A stretch of DNA of 64,000 nt from Rhynchospora pubera (Eukaryota; Streptophyta; Magnoliopsida; Poales; Cyperaceae). The stretch's first letter is position 1. Each line of letters starts with the position of its first letter. Made by a program: the position numbers and the translations under genes. The stretch is from assembly GCA_028095005.1 (NCBI GenBank), contig CM051460.1:157599461-157663460 (forward strand), in the 5' to 3' direction. This document shows, piece after piece, positions 36,314-46,819 of the stretch. The notes beneath the pieces are model-generated. The model was not told the origin of the DNA, did no database searches, and saw only the letters and a list, made by a program, of their open reading frames with translations.

Positions 36314-36925
36314 ACCATGCTGTGAAGATCAATCTGTTAATCTGCTCTCTCCATTTGGTGCCGATTTTAATTAACTCGTATAATGTGTATGTGCATAATG
36401 GACATTGTACAACAGATGATGATGGAGCTTCTAAATGTTCAAGGGTTTAGCGTTAGCTTGAGGGATTTTATTGTGCCGAAGGAAACCCTTCGATCTGTCA
36501 AGAAGAGCATTGACAGACAGGCATTCTTGTTATCTACAAAAAGCCCCAATCCTAAAAGGCTTTGTACTCATTAGTTCATCCGACCTTGCTTACTCTTTTA
36601 AAACGCGTTAAAAGGCTTTGTATCCTTTTATAAAACGCGCTAAAAGGCCTTGTACTCATTAGTTCATCCGACCATACTGTGAAGATCAATCCGTTAATCT
36701 GCTCTCTCCATTTGGTGCCGATTTTGATGGGGATTGCATTCATATATTTTATCCACAATCCCTTCCTGCAAAGACTGAGGCACTTGAACTGTTTAGCGTT
36801 GAGAAGCAGTTAATTAACTCGTATAATGGGACCCTCAGCCTTCAAGTGGCACATGATACTCTCCTCGGCTTAAAGTTCCGTCCTGAAGCACTTCCTCTTG
36901 AGCAAGCCCATGTCCCCAGAGGTTC
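36314..36925 (+). pseudogene. Fragments of the Pol V largest-subunit gene (NRPE1) captured in the MULE
   Basis: NRPE1 is the catalytic subunit of plant RNA polymerase V, which makes scaffold transcripts for RNA-directed DNA methylation. The 36671-36880 part reads VKINPLICS, then GADFDGDCIHIFYPQSL, then ELFSVEKQLINSYNG. This is the metal-binding DFDGD active-site motif, and FYPQSL with LFSVEKQL is the NRPE1 rather than Pol I-III version. A CT duplication at CTCTCT (about 36700) shifts the frame between ICS and PFGADFDGD. The part 36418-36555 reads MMMELLNVQGFSVSLRDFIV, matching a more C-terminal NRPE1 block, so the fragments are out of order. 36314-36385 repeats the first fragment with an internal deletion of about 90 bp. 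Broken and non-functional. Confidence 0.82.
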
Positions 36926-37110
36926 AAACGCGCTAAAAGGCTTTCTACCCTTTTATAAAACGCGCTAAAAGGCTTTCTACCCTTTTATAAAACGCCCTAA
37001 AAGGCTTTCTACCCTTTTATAAAACGCGTTAAAAGGCTTTACCCTTTTATAAAACGCGTTAAAAGGCTTTGTACCCTTTTATAAAACGCGTTAAAAGGCT
37101 TTGTACCTGT
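36590..37110. repeat. Internal 31-bp tandem array of the MULE, flanking NRPE1
   Basis: 36929-37105 contains six units of about 31 bp built on AAAACGCGCTAAAAGGCTTT followed by CTACCCTTTTAT. Two further units at 36598-36650 lie on the other side of the NRPE1 segment. AAAAGGCTTTGTACTCATTA followed by GTTCATCCGACC is also duplicated (about 36555 and 36640). The core TTTATAAAACGCG is the same motif as in the subterminal arrays. Confidence 0.85.
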
Positions 37111-37117
37111 TTTAAGA

Positions 37118-37500
37118 ATGGGTTCAAGCCCTACTTTCTTGTCTTTTTTCTTCATCATTTCAATTTATAAACCGAACCCAAGCCGCAAATCTCATCTCAC
37201 ATCTCTCATTCTCACCTCTGAATGTCATTCTCATCTCTCATTCTCACCTCTCAATGTTAATAAGTGCGAAATTATAATAAGAGATTTTCAGGTGGAATCT
37301 GTTATTATGTACAAAGGTCGGCCCAGATGGACAGCTCACTAAGTTCATCATCATCTGAGGTAGACCAACACTATGCTGCCTACGATCATGGGTAATGGGC
37401 AGTAGAGTTCTGCCGACCCAATTAGGGAAGAACTCGACGACTGTCGAAGGCTCTCGCAGAATTGGGCAACTGTCCATGAGTCCCCGCAAATCCTTGTTTT
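37118..37500 (+). other. Possible MULE internal transcription unit A
   Basis: Just downstream of the 31-bp array. A potential intron, GTTAATAAGTG to GAGATTTTCAG (about 37256-37293), precedes a GTGGAATCTGTTATTATG segment. That segment recurs on the opposite strand at about 37905 and 41205. No long frame is conserved among the three, so this is a degenerate copy of some internal MULE gene or of another captured exon. Confidence 0.35.
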
Positions 37501-37699
37501 CATATTAATGAGAATTATTGTAATGGAAATTGTTATTAATTTAAATCATTGTTTTCATATTAATGAGAATTATTGTAATGGAAATTATTATTATTTTTTA
37601 TATTAATGGGTTCTGAATATTGTAATGGAAATTGTTATTAATTTTTATATTAATGAGTTATGAATATTATAACAATATAAATTTTCAACAAGACAATAA

Positions 37700-38110
37700 A
37701 AGAAAAATTGTAAATAAAATTTCAATGCATTAAGATTGGCTATCTATTACAACAAGTGGAAACAAAAAATGTAAATTCAAATACATTACAATAAGTAGAA
37801 AAAAGTCGGGCCGCTCAGAATAAACTGTTCTCTCCAACTAATACAAAAGAGTCGGACCCCATTTTGTGGCATCTGTCCTCTACACATAATAACAGATTCC
37901 ACGAGAAAATTTTTAATTTAAAATTGCTGGAATATTAACATTTTCTATCGTTCATTTTTTTTGTTTTCTAAAGTTGCTGGATAAAGGCTACGTGTTTTTT
38001 GTATGTGATTTTGTGATACGAAATAGGAGAACGAATTCAGAGATATATATAGGCAATTATTTAGTCGTTTATAAAACGCGCAATAACTATTCTAGCGCGT
38101 TTTATAAAGG
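37700..38110 (-). other. Possible MULE internal transcription unit B
   Basis: On the minus strand, a TTTATAAACG hairpin (38065-38110) and CCTATATATATC (about 38043-38055) are followed by a leader. Next comes TTAATATTCCAGCAATTTTA, then AAATTTTCTCGTGGAATCTG and TTATTATG. This second half matches unit C at 41205-41235 closely. Frames are short and broken. Confidence 0.35.
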
Positions 38111-38199
38111 GGTCTGCCAAAATTTACTGTGTTTGACGCTGCTCAAACACAGTATCACGCTGCTCAAAACAAAACTGACACCTTCGTACGCGTTTATAA

Positions 38200-40014
38200 T
38201 GTGACACCCCGCAGCCATGTCGGTGCCACAGCCTGCCGTGCACAGCGCGCCGCGCATGTACACAAGGCAGTCCAAACCATGATATGCAGGTCAATAGCAT
38301 AATACAAACAGTGCATAGAAATCCCAGGAATCACAATTGCAATTCAATATAATCAAGTGGTCAATTACACACAAATTTCCTAACCCAAGCACTGCCGCTG
38401 ATTACTCCCCATCGCACGATCCCTTACTCCGATCCTTGCCGTACCTGGAACCCACAAAACAGTGGAGCGGTGAGATAAACATAATTTATCTCAGTGCGGT
38501 TTTTAGTTCCAGCCACATGAACTCCTAAGTTTCACATTGCGGCAACTAAAAACACACACATTCAACTTTAGAAAATAACCTTTTCAATAAACATAAGCAT
38601 CAGCCATGAAATCATTTAAAACATCATGCAATGCATAGGCCAGCCGATTGAGATTAGGCAATCAAATAACATAAGTCATACAAAAGCCAGCCATGTTTTG
38701 GACACCTAACCATGCACAATCTAGGCTGGTTTACCATCAGTCCAAATCCAACAATTCCATTGGAATCCCACGCCGGGCGATTCCATTTTCAATCCAATCC
38801 AATCCAATCCAATCCAATACGATCCAGTCAAATAGTACAAATGCCGAGGACATTTACCCCCTCAATAATTGAGTCCCGGAACATAAGTTCTTACCTCACG
38901 GCCCTTGGACAGTCGGTCGCGACTCCGACTACCAAAGATGCAAATGCCATTCATCGCACATTTAGTACTTCCAATCCATACCATAAGCCATTCCATCACT
39001 TACCAATAGATTAACCATTCAACATGACAGTCACATGCCATGCATTTCCATAACAATTTACATAGCTGCCATACTATAAAAATTAGAGTTACCATGCATA
39101 TAAATTCAGCACCTACAATTACCATGCCATACCAAGTCAAGTTCAACATGCACTTATGCAGTTAAAATCATAAACTGAAACTTAACAAGTTCATACGGAA
39201 ACCCGCACCTTAACCTTTACCCAGCCGACCATCTCTATGGCGCTGTCATTGCCGCTGTCTCACCGCACGAGTCCCACGCTTTACACCGCTGCGGGTCTGG
39301 TTCGGGTGTGGCAGCCATGAATCATACTTGGCAGCAGCCCCTACCACTTCCTTGGCCTGGTTTGAGTGGTTTACATGGTCAATCATGCACCGTACATCGC
39401 TCCCGACTGCCCCAGCTATACCGTTATGGTCCAGGCTAGCTATTTCATGCACTAGAGACTCTCAAACTTTGCTATTTGGGTCTGTTTTTGGGGCTGGACA
39501 TAGCAGTACGAATTTTACCCAAATAAGGGGCTTATGGCTGGGGAGAAGCCATGCTCAAAAGGTGATGGACATGTGTCAACAAGCCCTTCTCTCTCCTTGA
39601 TGACTAAGCTGCTAGGTGTCCCTATTCTAAGGGCTGGTCAAAAGCAATTTGAACTGTTCAATTGGTCACCTCCATTGGTGCTAACCACTGGACACCTCCA
39701 ATACTTGCTGTCCAGGTTGCTAAGTACCCAACACACACTTGGGGAAGCGGCCTAAACCCCGTTCCGACTTACGGTTTACAACCGGCAGCCAATACAATAC
39801 ACTTTGGCCTATCCAACAGCCCTGCTTTGGGTCACCACTACAAGTCATTTTCACCCACAATTAACATATTTTCATGCTGCCTTAGATGATGCACAACACA
39901 TGCAAGGCAGGTTTGTGGCCAACCAACAGCATTGCGTGACAGGCATCGCTGCTGCCCACGCTTTACACGGCCGAAACATGGTCCGGTCATGGGCCAAAAC
40001 AGTCGTATGTCACA
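38200..40014 (+). mobile_element. Solo LTR (TGTGACACCCCG type) nested in the MULE
   Basis: It begins TGTGACACCCCGCAGCC and ends CGTATGTCACA, 1815 bp. It is flanked by a perfect TATAA duplication (38195-38199 and 40015-40019). The target lies in a CGTTTATAAAACG motif of the MULE array. It is GC-richer than its surroundings and has no ORF with family resemblance. TGTGACACC starts are common among plant Ty3-type LTRs; the class is inferred. Confidence 0.85.
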
Positions 40015-40019
40015 TATAA

Positions 40020-40215
40020 AACGCATTGGAAGCCTTGGAACGCGTTTTATAAACGCGTACGAAGGTGGAGTCCAATTTTTGCCGCTAAAACAGTAAAACA
40101 GACTGACAGACTGCGAAAGTATTGAATTGGCATTAACTCAGCCCTTCTTACGCGTTTATAAAACGCGTTCCAGCCCTTCTTACGCGTTTTATAAACGGGT
40201 AAGAAGGGTTGAGTT
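40020..40215. repeat. MULE palindrome array upstream of the second ORF
   Basis: Four copies of the TTTATAAACGCG motif are arranged as inverted pairs, for example ACGCGTTTATAAAACGCGTT and GCGTTTTATAAACGGGTAAG, each joined by CTTCTTAC-type arms. A TATA-like TTTATTTATAG (40214) follows directly, then the ORF at 40318. Confidence 0.8.
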
Positions 40216-40317
40216 TATTTATAGTCGTTCTTCTCCGCAAATTCACGTCGAAAATTCAGAAATCCAAAAACAAAAGTTTAGAGAAGTTACGCAGAGAAGA
40301 GAAATCGAGAAAACATA

Positions 40318-40623
40318 ATGTCAACTAAACCACGTCATGTTTGTACCGGTGTGCTTCTCCAAGGAGATGGACAAATAAATAAATGAGATATTCTTCGGCA
40401 CGTCTACTTGCACTACCCTTCCGACAAATTTTACGTGAAGGTTTTTCAACGCGACGTTTTTGAAGTGAGAGGGCCAAAATATTGGACTGATGTAGTTAAG
40501 AGGGATGGAGGATACCATGTCCGACGTGGAGATGGAATCGTATGGTTGCGTTTGCAACAGGCATGTCCTCCTGGATTTGAAAATCATCCGTTAAATGGAA
40601 ATGACATATATCATTTGGACTGA
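40318..40623 (+). pseudogene. Second MULE ORF, unknown small protein, one stop
   Basis: An ATG at 40318 opens a 101-codon frame to TGA 40621, interrupted by a TGA at 40384 (after GQINK). Beyond it the sequence looks protein-like: VYLHYPSDKFYVKVFQRDVF, then PKYWTDVVKRDGGYHVRRGD and IVWLRLQQACPPGFENHP. I do not recognise a family. It has its own TATA-like site and palindrome array upstream, so it may be the second gene of the autonomous MULE (a counterpart of mudrB in position only) or another captured host fragment. The internal TGA could again stand for Trp. Confidence 0.55.
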
Positions 40624-40939
40624 TTATTAGGTTTTCTATAATTAGATGTTTTTATTATTATGTGTTTTATTATTATCTGTTTTCTTTTATGTTTTAATAT
40701 ATGTGTATTAATTCGTGTAGTATATGTGTTGTAAGTTTTATTATCTATTTTGTTTTAGTTTTTGTTTTATCCATTTTCGTTTTTTTTTGTGAAATTTAAA
40801 ATATTAATATTAAGACACTTAATATTTATTTAAATTATATTACACATTACAACTCAATGAACATTAAAATAAAAAACACAATACAAATTAAAAATTACAA
40901 TTTATTAAAATTTTGAACCACACAATACAAAACAAAAAA

Positions 40940-41450
40940 AATTACAAAATACATGATATTGAAATTTTGAACCACATAAAAAAAATTGTAGAAGATCCAT
41001 TGCTAAGGGTGGGTCGAGATGAGAGCACCGCAACTAATAGATAAGAGTCGGGCGACTGATTGTCATATTGACTCCCTCTTTTTCTGAGACTTGGATGAAG
41101 ATGACTGCATGTATGCATATTCTCATCCAAGGATGTCGGTTGCGGTGTTATGGCTCGTAGAACCAGCCCAGCAAACCGCCCTCTACACGTAATAACAGAT
41201 TCCACCGGAAAATTTTTAATTTAAAGTTGGTGGAATATTAATAGCCATAAGGATTGTGTGCGACTCTGTATCACTGAATAATTGTGCCGCATACAACTCT
41301 TATGGTTATTAATTTCGCACGAACTAATATTATTTTGCATTCTACCATCCAACTCTTTTTTCTCTCTCATTTTCCTTTTTTTCTGATCTTCTTCTTTTTT
41401 TTTTGTTTTGGACGACAGAAGGTGGAGGGTATTTATAGAAAAAGTTGGAT
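40940..41450 (-). other. Possible MULE internal transcription unit C
   Basis: On the minus strand, CTATAAATAC (41429-41438) lies just inside the right array. It is followed by an A/G-rich leader, then TTAATATTCCACCAACTTTA, AAATTTTCCGGTGGAATCTG and TTATTACG. It is the best-preserved of three related segments (also 37296 and 37905). The longest frame, 40942-41205, has no recognisable motif. Confidence 0.35.
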
Positions 41451-41454
41451 CCTC

Positions 41455-41640
41455 TCGAACGCGTTTTATAAACGCGCAATAAGGCTTCCTACCCGTTTTA
41501 TAAACGCGCAAAGTCAGAAACTCGCGCCGCAATCACTGCACTCTTTGAACGCGTTTTATAAACGGGTAGGAAACCTTCTTACGTGTTTATAAAACGGGTT
41601 CGAGAGGAGAGAGAGGTGCGCGGTTTATAAACGCGTTGGA
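41455..41640. repeat. Right subterminal palindrome array of the MULE
   Basis: Five or so copies of GCGTTTTATAAACG or its complement, with AGGCTTCCTACC or TAGGAAACCTTCTTAC linkers. This mirrors the left array at 31540-31685 and continues into the terminal inverted repeat at CGCGTTGGAACTTTCTTC. Confidence 0.8.
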
Positions 41641-41929
41641 ACTTTCTTCTTATTAAAAAAATATATATTAATTATTTTTATTAAAATTTTTTATGTTAGA
41701 ATTCTTATATAAAATAATTTCTGCAGCGCAGAAGTGTAATTGTGTAAAGAGATGAGCCACCCACTCAAAAGTCTGATAACCACCTCAGGTGAAATTGCTT
41801 TACCTTTTATTATTTTATTCATTCACCAATCTTGACTATCGATCCAATTTTATTGACGACTCATATTTGCTACCCGCCTGCCTATTATATGTAAAAGCAA
41901 AGAAGAATCAAATAACCTGAAAAGAGTTC

Positions 41930-42062
41930 TAAGTAGTAAAGAACAATGTATTCTAAGTGAAAAGTTGCATGTTTGAAACCCGATTCAGAAATCTTTTATA
42001 GACATTTAATCTAAAATAATTTGGATGATTTGACCTCAATTTATCTCAAAAAAAAAAAAACC
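41930..42062 (+). mobile_element. Possible degenerate SINE
   Basis: A B-box-like GTTTGAAACCC (41973) is preceded by GTGAAAAGTTGCAT and followed by a short body ending in a run of A (42050-42061). No convincing A-box. Could be chance. Confidence 0.25.
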
Positions 42063-42265
42063 TAAAAAGAGTCGTTCTTTCCTTATTAAGAAAATAAAAT
42101 GTGGTACGAATTTTTTGTATACACCAAAATATTAATTGTTCTTTTAAATTATGAATGATTGTGATTGATCAGGACTTAATTAAGATGAACTAAAATAATC
42201 CACAATAAAAAAATTCCGTTAAAAATATATTAATATGTACTGAATTTGTATTGAGGTAAATATAT

Positions 42266-42669
42266 ATATATAGAGAAAACCTATGGTGCATACTAATGTA
42301 CGAAAGTTTCGGTGCATACTGATCCGAACTCTTGGATCTGTTTCAAAATAACCGATCCAAATAGTCCAATATGATCTCCCTATTGAAATCTCCTTACCGA
42401 CCAAATTTTACATTTTTCGATATTTTTAAGTATTTTTTCGAATTTTTAAAAACTGCTATTTTTGAACGGTTCAGAAAAAATTAGATTAGCGATTTTTGAA
42501 AATTTGAAAAAAATACTTAAAAATTTCGAAAAAAATATAAAATTTTGTGGGTAAGGAGATTATAACAAGGAGATCATATTGGACGGTTTGGATCGGTCAT
42601 TTTGAAGCAGATCCAAGAATTCGAATCAGTATGCACCGAAGCTTCCGTACATTAGTATGCACGATATGT

Positions 42670-42752
<83 letters not shown>
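42266..42752. mobile_element. Hairpin MITE next to a (CT)n(AT)n microsatellite
   Basis: Inverted arms: left CTATGGTGCATACTAATGTA..., right ...GTACATTAGTATGCACGATA, pairing along about 400 bp (42268-42667). The centre has GAAATCTCCTTACCGACCAA and a T-rich block, as in the hairpins at 55694 and 61660. A pure (CT)n(AT)n tract (42671-42752) abuts the right end, and TATATATATAGAG abuts the left. Confidence 0.75.
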
Positions 42753-42754
<2 letters not shown>

Positions 42755-42899
42755 TTATTGCATTCATTACAAGGCAAAATGTCATATGTTGGACAATCAG
42801 TTGCATTTTAAATATCGTTTCTCACATGATGAATTTACAATTACAACGGCCAAACCACTTTCATACTGATACTTATATATATGTACATATATTTTTGGG

Positions 42900-45380
42900 A
42901 AAAAGAATGTACCTAAATTAAGATGCGGAACCACCTAGCACTAGCAGTATACGGTTTTTACTTTCTAGCTCTAGTTTGAGAAACTTAAAATCTTTTTTTT
43001 ATTATATTAGAATTAAATATCCAGAACTGAAATTCTTAACACATTTAAATAGAATCAAACTTATTTAACTAATGAGGAGAAAGAATGTAATGAAATTGTA
43101 AACATACCTTACTTCAACCCTTACTAATTAATATGCATCATTTTTTTAATTAAAGTAATGTGTACATATATGGTTAGATTAATTTTTTTTATTATATACT
43201 TGTTCTCAGTGACAGACCTATATTAAAGTTTTGTACAAGTTGAAAGTCAGTTTTACATATAAATGATGATAAAACTAAGTTATTGATTTTTAGATCGCAA
43301 ATAAATGATTAACGGTTTGTCACATTGCAACAAAATTTGATATACGCCTTTAATTTTTTTATTTCGATAAGAATTTTCTCTATTGTTTTTGTTCTGGAGC
43401 AAATGGTAAACCAAAACGACAAAATTTCAAAATATGACAAAAATAAATATACTGAGACTAAATTTTAATTGATAATGGCAGAATATAGTGGAACTTTAAT
43501 TAGAAGGAAATTATCCATGACATATCGAAGTTGGCACTCCTATGCACCAGAGAAAACTAAAAATATTCATTTATTTAAAAAAAAACTTGATTTTCCGAAA
43601 TACTAACAAATTTACGGTGATTTGCATTAATAACTACAAGCATTTTCTTTCATAAATCAACTAGTATAAAAAGCCAAGGGGCTAATGCATCAATCAACCA
43701 ATAATAATAACAATTTATTTGAAAGACGTTTAGCTTTTTGATACGGTGAAAAGGAAATGCAACTCCCTAAGATTTGTCTCCATTTTAATAATAACAAAAT
43801 AGGACTTGCCTTAATGAACAACACCTACAATAATACCTAGAAAATTAAAACAAAAAAGAGCTATTAATCTAAGAATCTAAGAAGAAAAAAGAGACCTAGA
43901 AGAGGATCTATTGGCAAGATATGCCACGTATGCAGATCTGGATTACATGATTGATCATATTTGTTTAGATGGAAATGTTTCGCGCCGCATACCCGTGTCC
44001 CGGGGTTAAAAAAACCTCGTAAAATGTCATGTTATGCGATGAGCGATGTTTACTTTGCGTGGTGTTTCAAATTGCAATTTTGAAATGTTTACCTGTTATT
44101 TTTTTAAAAAAATTCCTATGAAATAAATAAAGAGAACTTCAATTTTGGCTGAGGTGGCTCTCCACCCACTTTCCTAAAGAAGCAAAGAGAACTTCTCTTA
44201 ATAACCACTTTAATTTGTGTTCTGGCGAGAGAGATGTTTCAGAATTTTCGATGAGTGGTCAGGTGCATACGAATGAGGATTTATTTTGTTAACTAATTCT
44301 AAAATAATACATATAAGAAGTTTTTCCATTAGTTTATAGGATAACTAGAAAAAGCATAATGAGATGGAATATTTTTCTTAATTATTCATTTTATCACGAG
44401 ATTGATTTGTGTAATTAATATTTATTGCCTGAGGTTTGTTTTACATTATGCAACTTGGAAATTTTGAAATCCAACACTTGGAATGTGATTACTATTTTAC
44501 ATAATTCACCTGAAAAATGTTGAAATTTGAAGCAAATTTATCATTTATTAAAAGACATTAAATTTGCAATGGTGTAGATTTAACAGTCTTACTTTGATGT
44601 AATATCTAATGACATTTAAGCCGATCATATGATGATAATTTCTATTCACAATTAACCTACAAACCGATCATATGATGATAATATTTTTTATACTTTTAAT
44701 TAAGAACTTCTTTACATTAATTTGGATATATAGCACTGTCCAAATTGTGAAGTTAATCTCTCATTCATAAATCCTATCCAATATAATTTTTATTTCATTA
44801 AATGATTTTCATTTTGAAGCATGATAAATTCAATTGGTATAAAATTCTCATTGTATTTTATGATAATATATAGATGTTGCGTTTAAATAGGTATATATAT
44901 TTGTTTGCAAATTATTAATTGAAAGTAGATAATATAAATTTTCATTTCAATTAATAATTATTTATGACACGTTAATATTAGCAAATAATAATAAAATATA
45001 ACAAATTATATTTTTTATAACAAAACTTAATAACAGATAAAATCATTTTTGTTAGATAATAAAGATAGAAATAGTTTTATCCTAGACGGTACGTATTGTA
45101 TATTTGTATTTATGGATGCTCCTGTGCGCATGTTCCCAAAATGGTATCGAGTGGCTCAGCCGTGCGGCTCCGCTTCAATCATTAAACCACTTACACATGC
45201 TGGCAACTGGATTTGCACGCAATCGGTGTAAATGCATTGACGACTGAATAGTAAACACTAAATATTGGTCGGCATTAGATCAGTAGGATTTCGGCATGAT
45301 GAGCCTTTCTGTGTGACGAGTTGTTTAAAAAATTCGAGACTTGGCGCAATTAAAGATATTTAGAAATTTTCAGAATAATT
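42900..45380. other. AT-rich spacer, no gene found
   Basis: Only short frames. A direct repeat, CCGATCATATGATGATAAT, occurs at about 44622 and 44664. 44440-44620 weakly resembles 10890-11060. CGCGCCGCATACCCGTGTCC (43981) is a lone GC patch. Confidence 0.5.
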
Positions 45381-45382
45381 TC

Positions 45383-45601
45383 CGTGTGTTTGGATAAGTT
45401 TAAAATAAGGAATAAGAATAAAAAATTTCGGTAAGCGTGCTTATTTTTATTTTTGTGCAACCCAAACAACACAAGAATAAGGAATTGGGCCCTTATTCTT
45501 ATACTAACAAAACCATGGTATAAGAATAAGGAATTTAGATAAGCACGCATACCGAAATTTTTTATTCTTATTCCTTATTCATGGCTCATCCAAACACACA
45601 T
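45383..45601. mobile_element. Hairpin MITE (TGTGTTTGGAT ends)
   Basis: Nearly perfect inverted arms: AATAAGGAATAAGAATAAAA with TTCGGTAAGCGTGC on the left, GCACGCATACCGAAATTTTT with TATTCTTATTCC on the right. Ends are TGTGTTTGGAT and ATCCAAACACACA. Non-coding, about 219 bp. Confidence 0.75.
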
Positions 45602-46191
45602 ATAAGTTTAAGAGATATATAAATATAAAAAAGAAAAACAATGCACGTCATCTCATGAAAACAAAATGGATAGGTGCATTCCTTTCTTTTAGCCCTTCTC
45701 TTTTATAAATTTGTACATAACATTAGTGATGAACTGATGAAGCAAAATCAGATTTAATAGCTAAAATTTAGTACTAAAAAGTGTTGATTTCTGAAGGTAG
45801 CAATAGGTACAAGCGCAATGCAAATCTTCTTATGTCTTAATTGTGTGCTCCCACTGTCCACCAAATAAATTAACGATGATAAGCTGAACTAAATCTTTGT
45901 TTTGTACCTATTGCACATCTTGGAAACTCTGCTACAAATTTATGATGTGAATCGAGTTCTTGATGGGAAATTAATAATCTCTCTAGAGAATAATCACGGT
46001 AGTTACTTAAAATTTCATAAACTGATCTGCTGGATTCTTATCTGAGATGTCATATTGTCAATGATTTCCCAATTATCTAATTAAATCGTGTCATAATACT
46101 TTATATTCCTCAAAAATCCGGCAACAGTATCCATGGTAATCGACTCGATCGAACCTTTTCTTAGGCCATAGTAGATACTATTATGAACTAG

Positions 46192-46573
46192 GGGTGCATT
46201 TGGATCATCTAACAAAATTAGGATTAGTTATTTGGTGTCAAAAATATTATTCTTAAACTATCAAGAATAATTTTTTTAGGATTTAGAGTGTTATTTTTAA
46301 GTAATCCAACATCTAGATTAAAATTTTATTCTTAGGATGTTCGGATCATCTTCTTATAAATGTGGATTAAGAAATAGTTGAAACCACTTTTTAATCCGGA
46401 TTAAAAAAAAATGATCCAAACATCATAGGAATAAAAATATAATCCGAATGTTAGACCACTTAAAAATAACATTATATATCTAAAAAACTTATTCTTAATT
46501 GTTTAGTGAGATTTTTTTTTTACTCTGAATAACTAATTTTATTTTTATTTTTTTGATGATCCAGAAGCCCCCA
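46192..46573. mobile_element. MITE (GGGTGCATTTGGATCATC ends), diverged
   Basis: Left GGGGTGCATTTGGATCATC and right GATGATCCAGAAGCCCCC are inverted, with further inverted internal blocks (TTGTTAGATG, TCTTAAACTATCAAGAATAA, TTATTCTTAATTG). About 380 bp, old. Confidence 0.55.
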
Positions 46574-46819
46574 GGAGCTGAGAGAGAATGAGATTATGCA
46601 AATAGGTACGGTAAGATAAGATCATAAGACTAGTGTGGCAGTAAAAGGGCTATATGAATTTATTATTATAATTTGTCTCCAAAGTCAAGGCCATGTCTCC
46701 TCTATGTACTAGTGGGCATCTTGCGCGTTGCGCGATCTATTTTTAGGTTTTGATATTAATTTTTTCCCACATCGATGCTGACAAATAGATAAATCAACTA
46801 TGTAAATTTTAAAAGATAA

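Larger units (their letters stand above)
31411..41723 (+). mobile_element. Mutator-like element (MULE), 10.3 kb, with captured host gene fragments
   Basis: Left end GCGGAAATTATTTTATAT (31411) and right end (reverse complement CAGAAATTATTTTATATAAG at 41723) are inverted copies matching through the AATATATATTTTTTTAATAA and GAAAGTTCCAACGCGTTTAT blocks, over 100 bp per side. The flanks CAGCCCAGA (31402-31410) and CAGCGCAGA (41724-41732) are a 9-bp duplication with one mismatch, the usual MULE size. Inside are a decayed transposase gene, NRPE1 fragments, palindrome arrays, a second ORF, three copies of a short internal segment, and a later solo LTR (38200-40014). The element is probably no longer autonomous. 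Confidence 0.88.

Noticed and set aside
36671..36880. The polymerase fragment as part of Pol IV (NRPD1) or Pol II
   Set aside because: After DFDGDC the sequence IHIFYPQSL and LFSVEKQL fits NRPE1 as I know it; Pol II has QMNLH after DFDGD, and NRPD1 lacks the FYPQSL block. Not verified by a search.
42547..42921. Open frames of 70-124 codons across the (CT)n(AT)n tract
   Set aside because: They translate the microsatellite (runs of SLSL and YIYI) and the MITE arm; no gene evidence.
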